From assembly GCF_001577835.2 (NCBI RefSeq), contig NC_029536.1, positions 496,001 through 560,000 on the forward strand: a stretch of DNA of 64,000 bases, read 5' to 3'. This document shows positions 10,719 to 50,500 of this stretch, piece after piece. Under the pieces are notes generated by a model that had not been told where the DNA came from, did no database searches, and worked only from the letters and a program-made list of their open reading frames with translations. This DNA is from Coturnix japonica. Its lineage: Eukaryota; Chordata; Aves; Galliformes; Phasianidae. A program made the position numbers and the translations under genes. How positions within the stretch are numbered: the stretch's first letter is position 1; each line of letters opens with the position of its first letter.

Positions 10719-11940
10719 CGCAGGCTGGAACCGGACAGGTTGAGCAAACCTCCAGCTCTGGGTGAGGAACTATGCATAGTGCTGGCGCCGAGCAGCCTGC
10801 TCCCATTTCCCGGCTGTCCGCTCGCTGAGGGCTGCAGGGCTGGGCAGCCTTCCAGGTCACTAGGAGATCAGCAGCTCGTTCATCCTCCTCGATAAGAGTC
10901 CTCTGTTGCACATTCAGGGATCTTCTGGATAACTTAGCCTATAGCAATCTTAAAGAGAAACGATCCTCCTGCCTGAAACAGCTGAATTGTACTGAAGCTC
11001 ACGTGGACTGATGCTTTTGGAGAATGAGTTTTGCCCTTCCCACCCCTGCGCTGGAAAGGTGCCAGCTGGAACGTTGTTCTTATGGCATAACAATTTTAAA
11101 GCTCTTTGACCTTACAAGCCAGACAGCACAGCTTCAATCCCCGGAGGCCTGGTCCTGCAAGCCCCTGGCTGCTGCTCGGACAGCTTGCAGGAGCACGCTT
11201 CTCTCTTTTGTCTTGTTAGATGCACCGCTCTGTGGCACATCTGGGTGTCAGCTGGCAGCACGGCACAGATTGGGGCTCCCCTGATGGAGCCTCCTCTGTG
11301 CTCCCGGCACTCTTGCATTGCCGGCTCCTCCATGCCATGGCTGGGGGATGAGCTGGCTCTCGTTTCTCTCAGTGAGCTCAGGAGCCATCCGGCTGCTTCT
11401 TTCCCAAACCTCCTTGCTGTGTCTGCTCAGTCCATGCAGATGGTGCTCATCCAAGACCTGCTTCCAAATCGTGCTGCTTCCTGCCCCGCCAGGCGCCTTC
11501 ACTGGCCGGCTCTGTCCCCGGAGATCCCAGGGCTTTGGTTTGGAGCGTTGGGAGGGGGCTTCCAGAGAGCTGCAGTGCTTGGGTGAGGGGAAACCTGGGG
11601 TGTCGGTGATGGTGGGAGAAGCTCCTCCCAGGGAAATCCTCTCTAAACAAGAAGAGTTTGGCTAGCTAACGCTATTTTAAACATTGCCATTTTGGAAATG
11701 GTTCCTATTCAAGCTTTGTGGTATAATTTATTCTGTTGTGATATACCAAAGAGGTTCACTGTTTTCTTGGGTTTTACGTCATTCTTCCTTGCTGGAATGG
11801 AAACGAGTCGCTTGTCAGTACACGCTTCGGGCTTGCAGTATTCCTTGGCAAGGTACTGTGATTCAGCTCAGGAAAGAAGGCACTGATGGGAATCGCTTTT
11901 GTGACTTTTTATAAAAGAGATTAAAAAAGAAACAAACCAA
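10719..11940 (+). other. ICMT: Probable ICMT 3' UTR, about 1.2 kb
   Basis: Non-coding stretch after the ICMT stop with no convincing exon. The best end signal on this strand is ATTAAA at 11920-11925 within an A-rich run, which would end ICMT near 11940, about 100 bp from the opposing RNF207 end. Confidence 0.5.
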
Positions 11941-12062
11941 GAATTGCCAACTTGTGGCTGGTGGTTATTGGGGGGACCTGGAGGTTATTGGGGTTGGACC
12001 AGTGGGACCCGGAAACCCCTTTGCCCTGGGCCAGAACAAAGAGCAGAGTCCATTTATGCGCT

Positions 12063-12068
12063 TTTATT
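12063..12068 (-). terminator. RNF207: Candidate RNF207 poly(A) signal
   Basis: AATAAA on the minus strand (TTTATT on plus) about 700 bp beyond the last recognised RNF207 coding exon. It would place the RNF207 transcript end near 12045. Function is inferred from position. Confidence 0.5.
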
Positions 12069-12772
12069 TTCACTTTTGACACACAGGATGGAGAATATAA
12101 AGGGATTTTCATTCCGTCGTCCTAAGCCAGATGTTTGCTATGTGACACACTACAAACAGCCACATTCACTCTGTTTTTCCAACCCTGCTCACAGCAAAGT
12201 TTGAACGTACTACAAGGAAAACCACAACCTCTGCTAACAAAAAGACTAAAGTAAGTAAAATCCAGGTGTGTTGGATATAGGGCAGCTCTCACACAGCCTG
12301 ACCATGACTGCACACCGCAGTCGGTCACAGCCAATGTGGAGCAGCACAGCTCTGGGTGCTCAGCTCGAGCCTATGGGTTCCTCCCGGTCTGTGCTCAGGG
12401 TCCCACTCCTCTGTGTGCTCCCATGGTGCTCCTCCTTTGGGGATGGGTCCCCGGGGGTGCCCAGCTCCTGCTCCCTGCTGGCTGTGCCACTGGGTGAGCT
12501 GTCCCTATGGCAGGGGCACAGGCTGGGCAGGCAGCTGAGCCCGCTGGGTTAAGCAGCTCTTTTCCAGAGCTCTAATCCCCTCCGATCCCTTGTGCTCGGA
12601 GGGCACACAAGGGCACCTGACCCCCCTGGAAGCGCTTTGCTTTCCCTCCCCACTGTCCAGAGAAGTGTGGGGCGATGCAGATGGCACCAAAGTTTCCCTG
12701 TTGCCAGCGTGAGGGGCTGGAATGAGGCATCCCTGTGCACTGAGGTGCCTGCACTGAGACCTTGGCTGTCAC

Positions 12773-15700
12773 CTACCTTAGTGCTGCTTCACTGCTGTCA
12801 TCAATCCTGAGCAGTATCTGTGTGCGCTCATCCTTGGGCTCCCGGGGCTCCTGCAACCTGCAGCAGGACGAGCCGGACTGTGGTGGGTATGGGAAGGGGA
12901 ACAGGGCTGGGCCCCAGCACTGAAAGCACCCGCACTGCTCACCTGGGCTCCAGCCGCTCCTTCACCTTGGCGATGGAGCGAACGTAGGGCGCGATCTGCT
13001 TGGTGATGGTGGTCAGGCAGCTGTTCTCCTGCCGCAGCTGCAGCAGGTCGTGGAGCTGGGCTGGGGGCGAGAGTGCTGTGTCTGTGCCCTGCAGCACCGA
13101 ATGGCTGCGGGGGTGGCTCTGCCCATCAGCTGTACCTTCATAGATCTCCTGCTCGTTGGCCACTCTCTGGTACGTCTCCTCCCAGACCTGTAATGGGAAA
13201 AGGTGCAGCTGGCACAGGGACACAGCACTGGGGGAGGGAGGAAGGGATCCTGCCCCCGCACCTCCTCAAACACGCTGCGCATCATCTCCACTGAGGAGTA
13301 GTGGGCTGCAATCTGCACATCCATCTGCAGCGACTTCTGCAGGATCTCGCTCATGATCTCGCTGCGGATGAGGGAGTGGTGCTTGGTGAGGTCACGATGC
13401 AGCTCCTGCACCTGGTCCTTCAGGCTCTGGATCTCCATCTGCAGCATCTGCGTGCATGGGGGAGAGGCACAGCAATAGGCAGCGAGCGTCAGGAGCTCCC
13501 CCTTCCACCCCCCCACCTGCCCCATACCCGGTAGGTGTTCTCGTAGTTGCGGCAGTGCTCAGCGAAGGGCGTCTCACGTCCCTCAGCCAGCAGCACTTTG
13601 GTGCTGATGTATCGGTGCAGCGTTGGCTTCCTCACCATGGAGCTGCTGGACATCTTATCTCCAGCGGGGGGACAGCCGGGCACCATCAGTGTCTTGGAGC
13701 ATTGGCCGCCGGGGATCCTGCATGGAGGTGACAGCGGTGGGATGCAGAGGGCGGCCCCTGGGACCTGGCACTGCCTGCAGCCAGAGCTGCACCCAGGGTT
13801 GGAGATGTCCATCCCCTGGGATACAAACTGCCAAAGCCCCCCAGTGCCTTTCAGTACCCAGGTTGGTTGGGAGCACGTTGTGCTGCCTCAAAATCGGGTT
13901 TCTATAGCAAGCCCTACACTGGTGCTCACTGCCCTGCCCAGCAGCTCAGCTCTGGCACAAAGGAGGTAGGAGCTGCCTTTGTGCAGCCACGTTTGTGCAG
14001 GAGCTCCCTGCCTGCCTCTGCCCCGTCCTGCTCCCCTACTGCTGCCACCACCTCCCCCAGCTCCCTGCTGGCCCCGTGCAGCACTGCAGTCCCACCAAGC
14101 AGCACCAGTTCCCCATCAAGCAATACCACGATCCCACCGTGCAGCGTTGCGGTCCCACTATGCAGCTCCGTTCTCCTGGTGCTCAGCTGCCCCATGCCGC
14201 AGAGCCCGGCTGGGTGTGAGGAGTGGTGCCCACGGGCAGCAGTGCCTGTTTGTCCTCTCCGCGGGACGAGCAGCCGGCAGCGCCTGGCAGGGCCCGCACC
14301 ACTGTGACATCAATGGGCCTAAATATATCCCAGCAAGGAACGGCCGGGCACTTCTCTGAAATTCTGATAAAAATAGTGGTGGGCCAAGAGGCTGCAGGGC
14401 CGCGGCAGAGCGGGGTGTGCGGTGAGCAGGAGCTGGCACGGCGCTGGCTGGAGCACGGTACGGCCCTCGCTGGGGTTGGGGACCAGGCGCGGTGCTGCTC
14501 GGTGTCTGCTGCCAGCACTGCCCGACCCGTTCCCAGAACTGTCACTTGAAGCCCCCGTGCCTGTCGTTCATCAGCACAGCTGCATTCTGTGCTGTCCCCA
14601 GGCCACCTCCATGAGGACAGGCTCAAGGGCAGGGAAGGAAGTGAGCCTGGCACGGCGATGCAGTGATACAGGAGGGAGTGCACGGCACAGTGCATGTCCC
14701 CCCTCTGCCCACCCCACCCCAGCACCTCACATGTTTGCTCCGGTGATGCCAGGCCCGATGCCGCCAGCGCTGCCCACCACGGAGCGGCGAGGGGTGAGCA
14801 CCAGCAGGGGCTCCAGGCAGCGCGCAAACTCGGCGCGGTACTCGGTGTTGATCTGCAGGGTGAGAGAGGTAGTGGGGCTGGGGCTGGGGCTGGGGCTGGG
14901 GCTGGGGTTGCTTGTGGGGCGGTGGGCAGAGGTTGACCCCACACTACCTTGCTGGTCTGGGCTGGCCGCAGGCGGTGCGGCAACTTGACGATCCTCTGCA
15001 GCCGCTCCATCAGTTGCTGGAAGGCAGCGTTCAGGTGGGCTCAGGGTTGTGGGGGGTCCCGGCACTGTTTCACTACATGCTGTGTAGTGTCAGTACTACT
15101 CACATAGCCCAGGTCCAGGAACTCGGCTTTGTTGGCGGAGCTCAGGAAGGCTGAGCAGATCACCAGGTGGACCTGTGCACAGCGCTGTCACTGCTGCCAC
15201 CTCCCTGGGCTCTGTCTGACCCTCAGCCCTGAGCCCTGGGTGACCCGGCCCAGCCCTACCTGCAGGGTGGGCAGCAGGGAGGCGAGGTGGGCCAGCTGCT
15301 CCTTGAACGCCTTCTCCTTCTCCTCGTGCTGGCTGTGTACAGCAGGAGCCGGCCGTGAGGCACTGGGTGCACACCAGGAGGGCACTGTGCCCCAACAGCT
15401 GTGCTGGTGCCCGAGGCCCGGCAGCCCCTCACCTCTGCACAGCTTTCAGGAGGGCTTTCTTCCTGTCAGAGAGCTGCTCCTGCCAACGGCATGGGCACAC
15501 AATACCCTGCAGCCGTGCTCCGTGCCAGCACCACCTACGGGGCACGGGGCTGCCGGGACCCCCGTGGGCACAGCCCCCCACCTGCATGCCACTGAACAGG
15601 GCGTTGATGGCCGACTCCTCCTCGCTGGCGCTGTTGCGCACCTCCTCAATCATGGCCTTGAGGAGGACGATGGCCTCACGCGTGGATGTCTGCAGCTCCT

Positions 15701-16705
15701 TCACTGCCTGCGGGGCAGCACGGGGGGTTGTGGCACCGCTGTGACCCCACACTCACCCGACCCCACACTCACGTACCAGCACCGCCTGGTCCAGCTTCTC
15801 ACAGCCCTGCACATACGCCGTCTCGATGTCAATGCAGTGCGCTCTGCTTTCCCTATGGCAATGCGGGCAGTGAGGGCTCGGCTGGGACACGCGGCCGTGG
15901 GGACGCGTACGGGGACACTTACCCCTGCATGTCCCTGAAGCAGTTGATGCAGAGCATGGACTTCTTCTCGGTGGAGAACATGATGTAGGGCTCCTCGTGC
16001 AGCGCTGTAAGGGACACGGCCGTCCTGCCCGGTGTGCATGGCACAGCGCGGAGCCTGCGGCTGGTACTCACGGCACTTCTTGTGGATGGCTTTGGTGCGT
16101 TTGCTCAGCGACACGATCTCGTGGCGGGCGAAGACCTTGGCGCGGTGCGTCTCCTCGCGGCACGGGGCGCACAGCGGCTGGCTGCACGTGTTGCAGAAGC
16201 ACATGGTGTCCAGGTCCTGCCGGTACACGGGGAGATGGAGGTGGAGGCGGCGGTCCACCCTCTGCAGGTGGAGCCCCATCGGGGTCCCGGCCTTTGCCGG
16301 CTCCTCACCGCCTCGGCGCAGCGCCGGTCGCAGTTGGCGCATTGCGCGTCCTCCGAGCCCTCGGCCGAGCCGTCCACCAGGAACTGAAGCAGCCGGTCCA
16401 CGGGGGGCAGCCCCGTTCCGCCCCGCACCACCGACGGGTGCCTGAGGGAAGGGGCGGGTTGAGCGCCGACACGGGGCGGGTCCCCGCGCGCGGCCGCGTC
16501 CCGCGTGGCCGTACCCGCACAGGGGGCAGCGCAGGCGGCCGGAGGCGGCTCGTCCCCGCAGGCAGCTGGCGCAGAAGGCGTGGTAGCAGTCGAGCAGGCA
16601 GGGCTGCTGGAACGGGCCGTGGCACAGCAGACACAGCAGCGGGTGCCAGGCGCCCCGCTCCAGCTCCGCGCAGCTCCCGAGCGGGGAGAAGATGCCGCCC
16701 GCCAT
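12773..16705 (-). CDS. RNF207: RNF207, cardiac RING/B-box (TRIM-like) protein
   Basis: RING-type E3-like protein, known in human heart as a modulator of HERG potassium channel levels and repolarisation. Exons in transcript order: 16705-16515, 16441-16309, 16216-16072, 16004-15923, 15852-15777, 15707-15582, 15479-15433, 15332-15260, 15172-15104, 15016-14948, 14852-14731, 13717-13528, 13447-13262, 13187-13136, 13060-12943, 12857-12773; 587 residues (human 634). RING cysteines start CLLCHGPF at about residue 25 and end RCPLCG; a B-box follows (CFCNTCSQPLCAPC), then a coiled-coil region (KEQLAHLASLLPTLQ, QVQELHRDLTKHHSL). Start chosen because MAGGIFSPLG aligns with human; an in-frame ATG at 16753 lies upstream. 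The C-terminus is least sure: the last frame reads into TAG at 12775-12773, but a donor GTAGGT there could join further exons. Confidence 0.92.
14290..14385. promoter_or_regulatory. RNF207: Candidate muscle enhancer in RNF207 intron
   Basis: In the 1-kb intron between 13718 and 14730, an AT-richer island in GC-rich surroundings holds TGACATCA (CRE-like), CTAAATATAT (MEF2-like) and TGATAAAAATAG (GATA overlapping a MEF2-like core). Motifs are seen; enhancer function is inferred. Confidence 0.3.
14873..14908. repeat. (CTGGGG)6 microsatellite
   Basis: Six near-perfect hexamers of CTGGGG in the RNF207 intron just before the exon 14852-14731. The runs of four G on the plus strand could form a G-quadruplex. 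Confidence 0.8.
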
Positions 16706-16768
16706 CCGCAGCCACGGCCCCAGCGCCGGCCCCAGCGACACGGGGCGGAACATGGCGGCTATTTTTAA
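16703..16768 (-). promoter_or_regulatory. RNF207: RNF207 5' region with MEF2-type site and upstream in-frame ATG
   Basis: On the minus strand TTAAAAATAG (16768-16759), a perfect MEF2 consensus, lies 6 bp before an ATG at 16753-16751 that is in frame with the presumed start at 16705. MEF2 control fits the heart expression known for the family. If transcripts begin upstream of the site, a 16-residue longer N-terminus is possible. Confidence 0.45.
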
Positions 16769-17074
16769 CCGCTGCCTCGCGGGGCGGCGACGGTGCGGGG
16801 GAGGGAACGGGAGGGGGGGCAGCACCGATGGGAGAACGGCCAGGGATGGGGGGGGCGTGGGGTGACCGCACCGCGAATGGACCGGGACACCGGGCGGACA
16901 CCGGGCGGTCAGCGGGTGTCATGGGGTGTCATGGCGGTGTCATGGCGGTGTCCCTTTCAGGACGTTCCCGGTGACACGCTGCTCCCCGTGTCGGTGATGG
17001 AGCCCCGTGGAGACGCGTCCCCGTGACGGGGTGACCCCGGTGACAGCGCGTCCCATCACGGGCTGTCCCTCGTG

Positions 17075-17163
17075 CCATCCATCCATCCATCCATCCATCC
17101 ATCCATCCATCCATCCATCCATCCATCCATCCATCCATCCATCCATCCATCCATCCATCCATC
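17075..17163. repeat. (ATCC)n tetranucleotide microsatellite, about 22 units
   Basis: Perfect CCAT/ATCC repeat between the divergent RNF207 and RPL22 promoters. It is long and uninterrupted, so probably length-polymorphic. It yields a spurious Met-Asp-Gly-Trp repeat frame on the minus strand. Confidence 0.97.
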
Positions 17164-17339
17164 GGCCGCTCCGTGTTACCGCGGACACGGACACACTCCG
17201 GGTCCCGTTGGCCGCACTGTCCGCACGTGGCCGCACCCGGCGGTGACGCGCCAGCGGGATTTTGGCCCCGCCCCCTTTCTCTGGCCCCGCCCCCAGCCCC
17301 GCCCCCTCTGTTCCCCTGGCCGCGCTCAGGCCGCACTAG

Positions 17340-20084
<2,745 letters not shown>

Positions 20085-20118
20085 AAGCGGAGCGGAATCG
20101 TTTTTGTACATTGTACTG

Positions 20119-20124
20119 AATAAA
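20119..20124 (+). terminator. RPL22: RPL22 poly(A) signal
   Basis: AATAAA 35 bp after the RPL22 stop. The CHD5 start codon is only about 135 bp downstream. Confidence 0.85.
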
Positions 20125-20139
20125 TTGTGGGAAAGAATT

Positions 20140-20259
20140 GTTACCGCTGCGTTCCCGACATGATGGGGATGGGGGTGAGGGGGGGTGATGATGTCACGGG
20201 GCGGGGCCGCCGGCCGCCATCTTGGCGCGGAGGGGCCGCGCCCGGCGCTCCCGGGCGGC
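20140..20259 (+). promoter_or_regulatory. CHD5: CHD5 promoter / 5' UTR
   Basis: The whole gap between the RPL22 end and the CHD5 ATG. It holds a CRE-like TGATGTCA at about 20187 and a YY1-type GCCGCCATCTTGGC near 20213-20226, and is CpG rich with no TATA box. The CHD5 start site must lie here or inside the RPL22 3' end. Function is inferred from position. Confidence 0.5.
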
Positions 20260-45614
<25,355 letters not shown>

Positions 45615-46566
45615 CCCTTTCCAAGATCTCCTAATGCTGTTCCCATTCCCACCCGAGGTAAGGCTGCACCTGTGACCATCCTCTGGGCTGCTGTGTGCTG
45701 GCAGACCACGAGTCCTGTCTGTCCCCTCAGCAGCCCCTGGGCCACTCTCCAGCCCCGAGAAGAAGCCGCATGGTCACCGAGGGATGGGGATGCAGTGGGC
45801 AGAGGCTGCAGCCTCACACCCCTCATCCCCACGTGTGCTTTGACCGACGTGACCCCGACCATCACCAGAACTTCTCTGGAGGGGATTTCATTTCCTTGTA
45901 CATTTTTTTTGCACTTTCTTATTGAAGACTTGAAGAGTTTGTCTGGAAGTGTGGGATGAGTTAAGAAGGGATGCAGAATAACAGTATTTATGTCTGTTTT
46001 TATTGACATGTATCAGAGTTAAAGGGAGACCTGTTGGAAGCTCTGTTTCTAGTCCAGTTCCACGCTGACCGTTAGGCGCCAAGCTTACTCCTGTTCAGTA
46101 GCTTCCCTGTAAGTTCTATTTTTATGTCCTTTTTGTGTTTGAGCAAGCGCATGCCTGCCCTGCCCTGCTGCAGCACGGGGAGCAGAGAGGAGGAGGAGAG
46201 GAGTCTCCCAGCCCATCCCTGGGCTGCAGTGAGCCCTGCCCCGGGGTCCCTCTGCCTGCAGCCTGCCCTCTCCATGCTGCAGTGGGGAGGGCACGGTTGG
46301 GCTGTGCTGGACATTGTGCTCCTCCTGCTTCTTCCTTCCATCCTCTCTATGGCCACAAATTGCCTGGAGCTGGGTGGGGGTGGGGGGTGTCGTGGGGGCT
46401 GCTGCAGCAGAGCAGAGGGCGGCTGCACTGCTGCCTTTGTGCCTGGTGGGCTGCTATTTTGTGATACTGCACCGTGGTGACCTTTCGTAGGAGGTTTATG
46501 GCACCTGTAACCAACACACTCACATTTACTTTGTACTCTGTGTGTTTTGGTTCATGTTCTCTGTGT

Positions 46567-46575
46567 TTTAATAAA
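46567..46575. terminator. CHD5: CHD5 poly(A) signal, also a minus-strand ATTAAA
   Basis: AATAAA at 46570-46575 ends the roughly 960-bp CHD5 3' UTR. The same bases read on the other strand from 46572 to 46567 as ATTAAA, correctly oriented for the converging KCNAB2 gene, which has no other good hexamer between 46576 and its stop. Confidence 0.65.
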
Positions 46576-47575
46576 TCCTGTAAAAAGGAGGTGGGAGCAG
46601 CGTCGTTATTGTGCTGGCAATGAGGGGAGCTCTGCTCTTCCAGCCCTGGGATCAAGGTGGGAGATGAGCACAATGCTTGGGGAGGGAAGGGCCAGGAGCC
46701 AGCCCCCCCTGGGCAGCAGCACCAGGTGAAGTGCTGCTGGGTGGACACACACTGTCTGTATACATGTATGTGTATGTGCTTGCAGGATGTGTGCAACACA
46801 TGTGGCACATCTGGAAGTCACCTCCGGATGCATGTAGATACGCAATTCCACACACCTGCTTCTGTGTTTCTGTGTGGTTTGTGCAGACACATAACAATTG
46901 CAGCTCTCTCTTATCTATCCCGGTGTGTGCTTCACCTCCCCATCTCCACTCAGCAGCGTGTGCTGCTTCCCCTGCACAGAGGGTGAGACCAGCTGTGTGG
47001 AGTCCCCCCCTCTCATGCTTCCCGTTGCCCACCCCTCTTCTCCTCCCCGTCTCTCCTCCCTCGCTCCCACCCCATGTCGGTGCGCTGGGGCTGCAGAGCG
47101 GAGCGCCGGGAGGTGTTGGTTTTGTCGGTGGCGATGCAGCCTCTTACAGCCCCGGCTCAGGTCTGGGCCAGCATCCAGCCCTGCACACCTGCACCCAACG
47201 GCCTCCATGTCCAGAAACACAAAGTAAAGAAGAGAAGCAGCGGGGAGGCGCATGCAACGGCCGCAGCCGCCGCCCAGGACGGCCCCCGCCGGCTGAGTCC
47301 AACGCACGGAGCCCCCCGAGCACAGCGCCCAGCCCGGCCCTGCGGCTCCGAGTCCGGCCGCGGGGTGCGCTCAGCCCCGGCGCTCTCCCCGGCGGTGGCT
47401 TCCTTGCATTCAAATTAAATGTTATGTAATAAGCGTTATGTTCTCTTGCAGCGACGTTTGGAACGGTTTCTCTACACTCTCGGCGTGCTGTTCTTGATGC
47501 GGTCCGCGCTCTCCACTTTGCTTCATCCAAGCATAAGCAAGCGATCGGGCGGCGGGGCGGCGCGGCGGGGCGCGC
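46576..47575 (-). other. KCNAB2: Probable KCNAB2 3' UTR / CHD5-KCNAB2 intergenic
   Basis: One kilobase between the CHD5 poly(A) site and the KCNAB2 stop, with no convincing exon. The portion from 47060 to 47410 is GC rich. I could find no AATAAA on the minus strand inside it, so KCNAB2 transcripts may run to the signal at 46572. Confidence 0.4.
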
Positions 47576-50500
47576 CTAGGAGCGGTAATCCTTCTTGCTG
47601 TAGGGTTTGTTGCCCAGGATGCTGTCGATCTCGTGGACGATGGAAGACGACAGCTTGGGAAGGACCTGCAGGGGAGCGCCCAGAGCCGTGTGGGACGGCC
47701 CCGCATCACGCTGCAGTGATTCACCTGCAGCGCTGCACAGCTCACCTGTATGGCTCCGATGTTCTCCATCAGCTGGTCGGCGTTGGAGGCTCCCAGCAGC
47801 ACGGAGCTGACGCCCTCGTTGCGCAGGCACCACGCTGGGGATGCAGAGTGCAGAGCTGAGCAGGGCCCGGCCGCTGCCCCCCCTCCATCCCCAACACCCC
47901 CCTTACCGATGGCGAGCTGTGGCAGCGTGCAGCCCAGGCGCTCGGCGATGGCTTGCAGCTCCTTCAGCTTGGCCTGCTGCCGCCGGCCCTCCTCGCTCAG
48001 GATCTTGTCCTTCAGCCACTGGTATCCCTGGGGCAGGAGGGAGGTGAGTGGGGGGGCTCCAAGGAGGAGCCCTGAGAGCCCTGCACGTGTATCCCCACAT
48101 GGTGCTCACCTTCAGTGATGCTCTGGAGTACGGAGGAATGCCACCATCGTACTTCCCCGAGACGATGCCACACGCCAGCGGGGACCAGGTCATGGCACCG
48201 ACACCTGGGGAGAGCAGAGCAGAGTGACCTGGCCACCTTGTGTGCTGCCTTCAGCCCGGGGTTGGGCAGCACGTGGGTGCAGAGGGCAGGAGGGGCAGCA
48301 GGGGAACCAGCCTGGGGAGCCAGGAGTGGAGTGGAGGTGCTGGGGCACACGGGAGGGGATGGAGAGGGAGGAGCAATGGGTACAGCCCTCAGGAGAAGAA
48401 TCCACATGAAAGGGACGCATTGTATTTCCCCCCCCCTTCCCCCCAGAAAGTGCCATTTTCACCCCAGCAGCACATCCAGGAGTGGGGCACAGCAGCCAGG
48501 GAGCAGCTCGTGTGTTCCTGCACCAACGGCTGCAGGATGGGGAGGATCCTGGGTTGGTACCTATCTTGTGGAAGAGCTCAGGCAGCTGCACCTCCACCTT
48601 CTCCCTCTGGAACATGTGGTACTCGGCCTGCTCGCAGATCGGTGGGATCAGGTTGAACTGCCGTGCCACTGAGTACGCCTCCTGCAACCCGGATCGGCAC
48701 CATCAGTGCACACCGGCCCCATCGTCATGGGGCAGGGATTTGGGCTCCAGGACCCCCTGTACCACCCACATGTGGCCCCTACCATGATCTCCATGGAGCT
48801 CCAGCGTGACGTTCCCCAGTACATCGCCATGCCCTGGTTGATGACGTGTGTCATGGCGCGCACCGTCTCTGCCAGAGGAAGGGAGAGCAGCAGGCGGGCG
48901 TTAGGGCACAGGGATGGGGCTGGGCCATGCACATCTTGCAAGCAGGGTACATCCAAACGCCAAACGGGCGGGAGTTGGGTGTGGAAATTAAACCAAAAGG
49001 GAATGGAAATCGACCCGAGAGGGAGAGAGAGAAAGAGAGAGACTGCTCCGCAATTAACGCGTTTCCAAATCTCTTGAAAACAGACCCAGGTCAAACCACA
49101 CGGAGAGCATCACATGGAAGCGGGTGGAGGTCGGTGTGGTTATGCTGAGATGAGGAGGGAGGGACAAAAAAGAGAAGTATGGTCCTCTGGGAGAGGTGAC
49201 GGTCAGGAGAGGGCACTGAGGAAGGGATGCACCGGGGACACAGCACTGCTCCCAGGCAATGGGGCCGGAGCCACCTCCAGCTCATCCCAAAGTGCTCCAC
49301 CACAGAAATGAGTTAAAACGGGGCTTAAGGACATAGAAAAGAGATCACCCCCCAAACCCAGCGTTCTGCAGGTGTAGCCCATTCTGGGCTGTGCCACGGC
49401 CTGTGGAGGTGGGCATCCCCAGGGCTGCGCTGGCACACGGTGCTTGTTGCAAATGCTGCAGGAGGAGGGAAGCAGGTGGATGTTTCCACACCCTCCGGTA
49501 CCACCCGGCTGGAAGCACAACTGCTGTGCCCACCGTGCAACAGGGCGGTGGGAAATGTGGAGCTGAGGGATTCGCTGCTCCGTCCCAGAGTGATGCTGGG
49601 AGGAAGGGGATGGGGCTGCCACAACTTCAGCCGGCACCGGGCTGCTCCCAACCATGCAGGCTGCGTTGCAAGCCAAGATGCCGTGCCAAGTGAAGGAAGT
49701 AGGAAGGAGAACGTGGCCAAAGTTTGGTTTAACAACAGCAGCACGTGCAGCCCAGCTTTGAGCACGAGCTTTGTGTCAACCAAAGGCTTCAGCAGCCAGA
49801 CCTGGCAGCTCAGCTTGGGGGGGGACAGGACCGCATGGAGAATGCCCAGTCCTGCGTCCAGCGGGGGATGGCACAGGGGTACAGCCGGGTGCTGGGCTAC
49901 ACGGTGCCCCCAGGGTGCTCTGCATGAGGACAGACTGACAGCAGGAAGAGCTGCGTGCAGCAAGGACTGACGGCTTCACCCAGGTCCTGAGCACTCCCCA
50001 GTGCCAAAGCAGCGCCAGAAGCGCATCGCCAGAGCCATGCAGGGGAGCGGAGCGGATGGGATGGGAGCACAGCTGTCGGCTTGGTTCCTTCACTTGCAAG
50101 ATGTTCTGGGGACAGGGGGGTATTTTGGTTTGGCTGCTGCTGCTGTTTTCCTTCGCGCATTTTATGGAGAGGGTTATTGAGGGAGGAAGGAATCAAAATT
50201 AATGAAAGATGCGGGTTCTGTCTCATAAAATGCCACTGGGGTTCAGACTGCGGGTACGATGTACCTTCTATGATGAATGTTCTCGACTTGGAAGAACTAA
50301 ATGGGTGCCCTGGTGATAAAAGAAAGATGTAGAGAGACCAGAGGTTACAGCCGCCGGTGTCACAGCGAAGGGCACAGCGGGGGACGGGGCCGCGCTCCCC
50401 CAGCACCACGGCAGCCCCCGGCCGCGCTCCTGGCACAGGGTGAGGGGTGGATGCTCAGAGCTTTAACTGAAGGGGTTACGCTCTGTGGTGGGAAACACAC

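Noticed and set aside
15701-16825. Single 374-codon minus-strand frame as an intronless gene
   Set aside because: It contains real RNF207 exons read through introns; splice sites and human homology show the spliced structure instead.
16940-17236. Met-Asp-Gly-Trp repeat protein on the minus strand
   Set aside because: It is just a translation of the ATCC microsatellite.
20185-20259. Upstream in-frame ATG for CHD5 at 20185
   Set aside because: It would add a Met-rich and GC-encoded leader with no homology; MRGPSGGEE at 20260 matches the family start.
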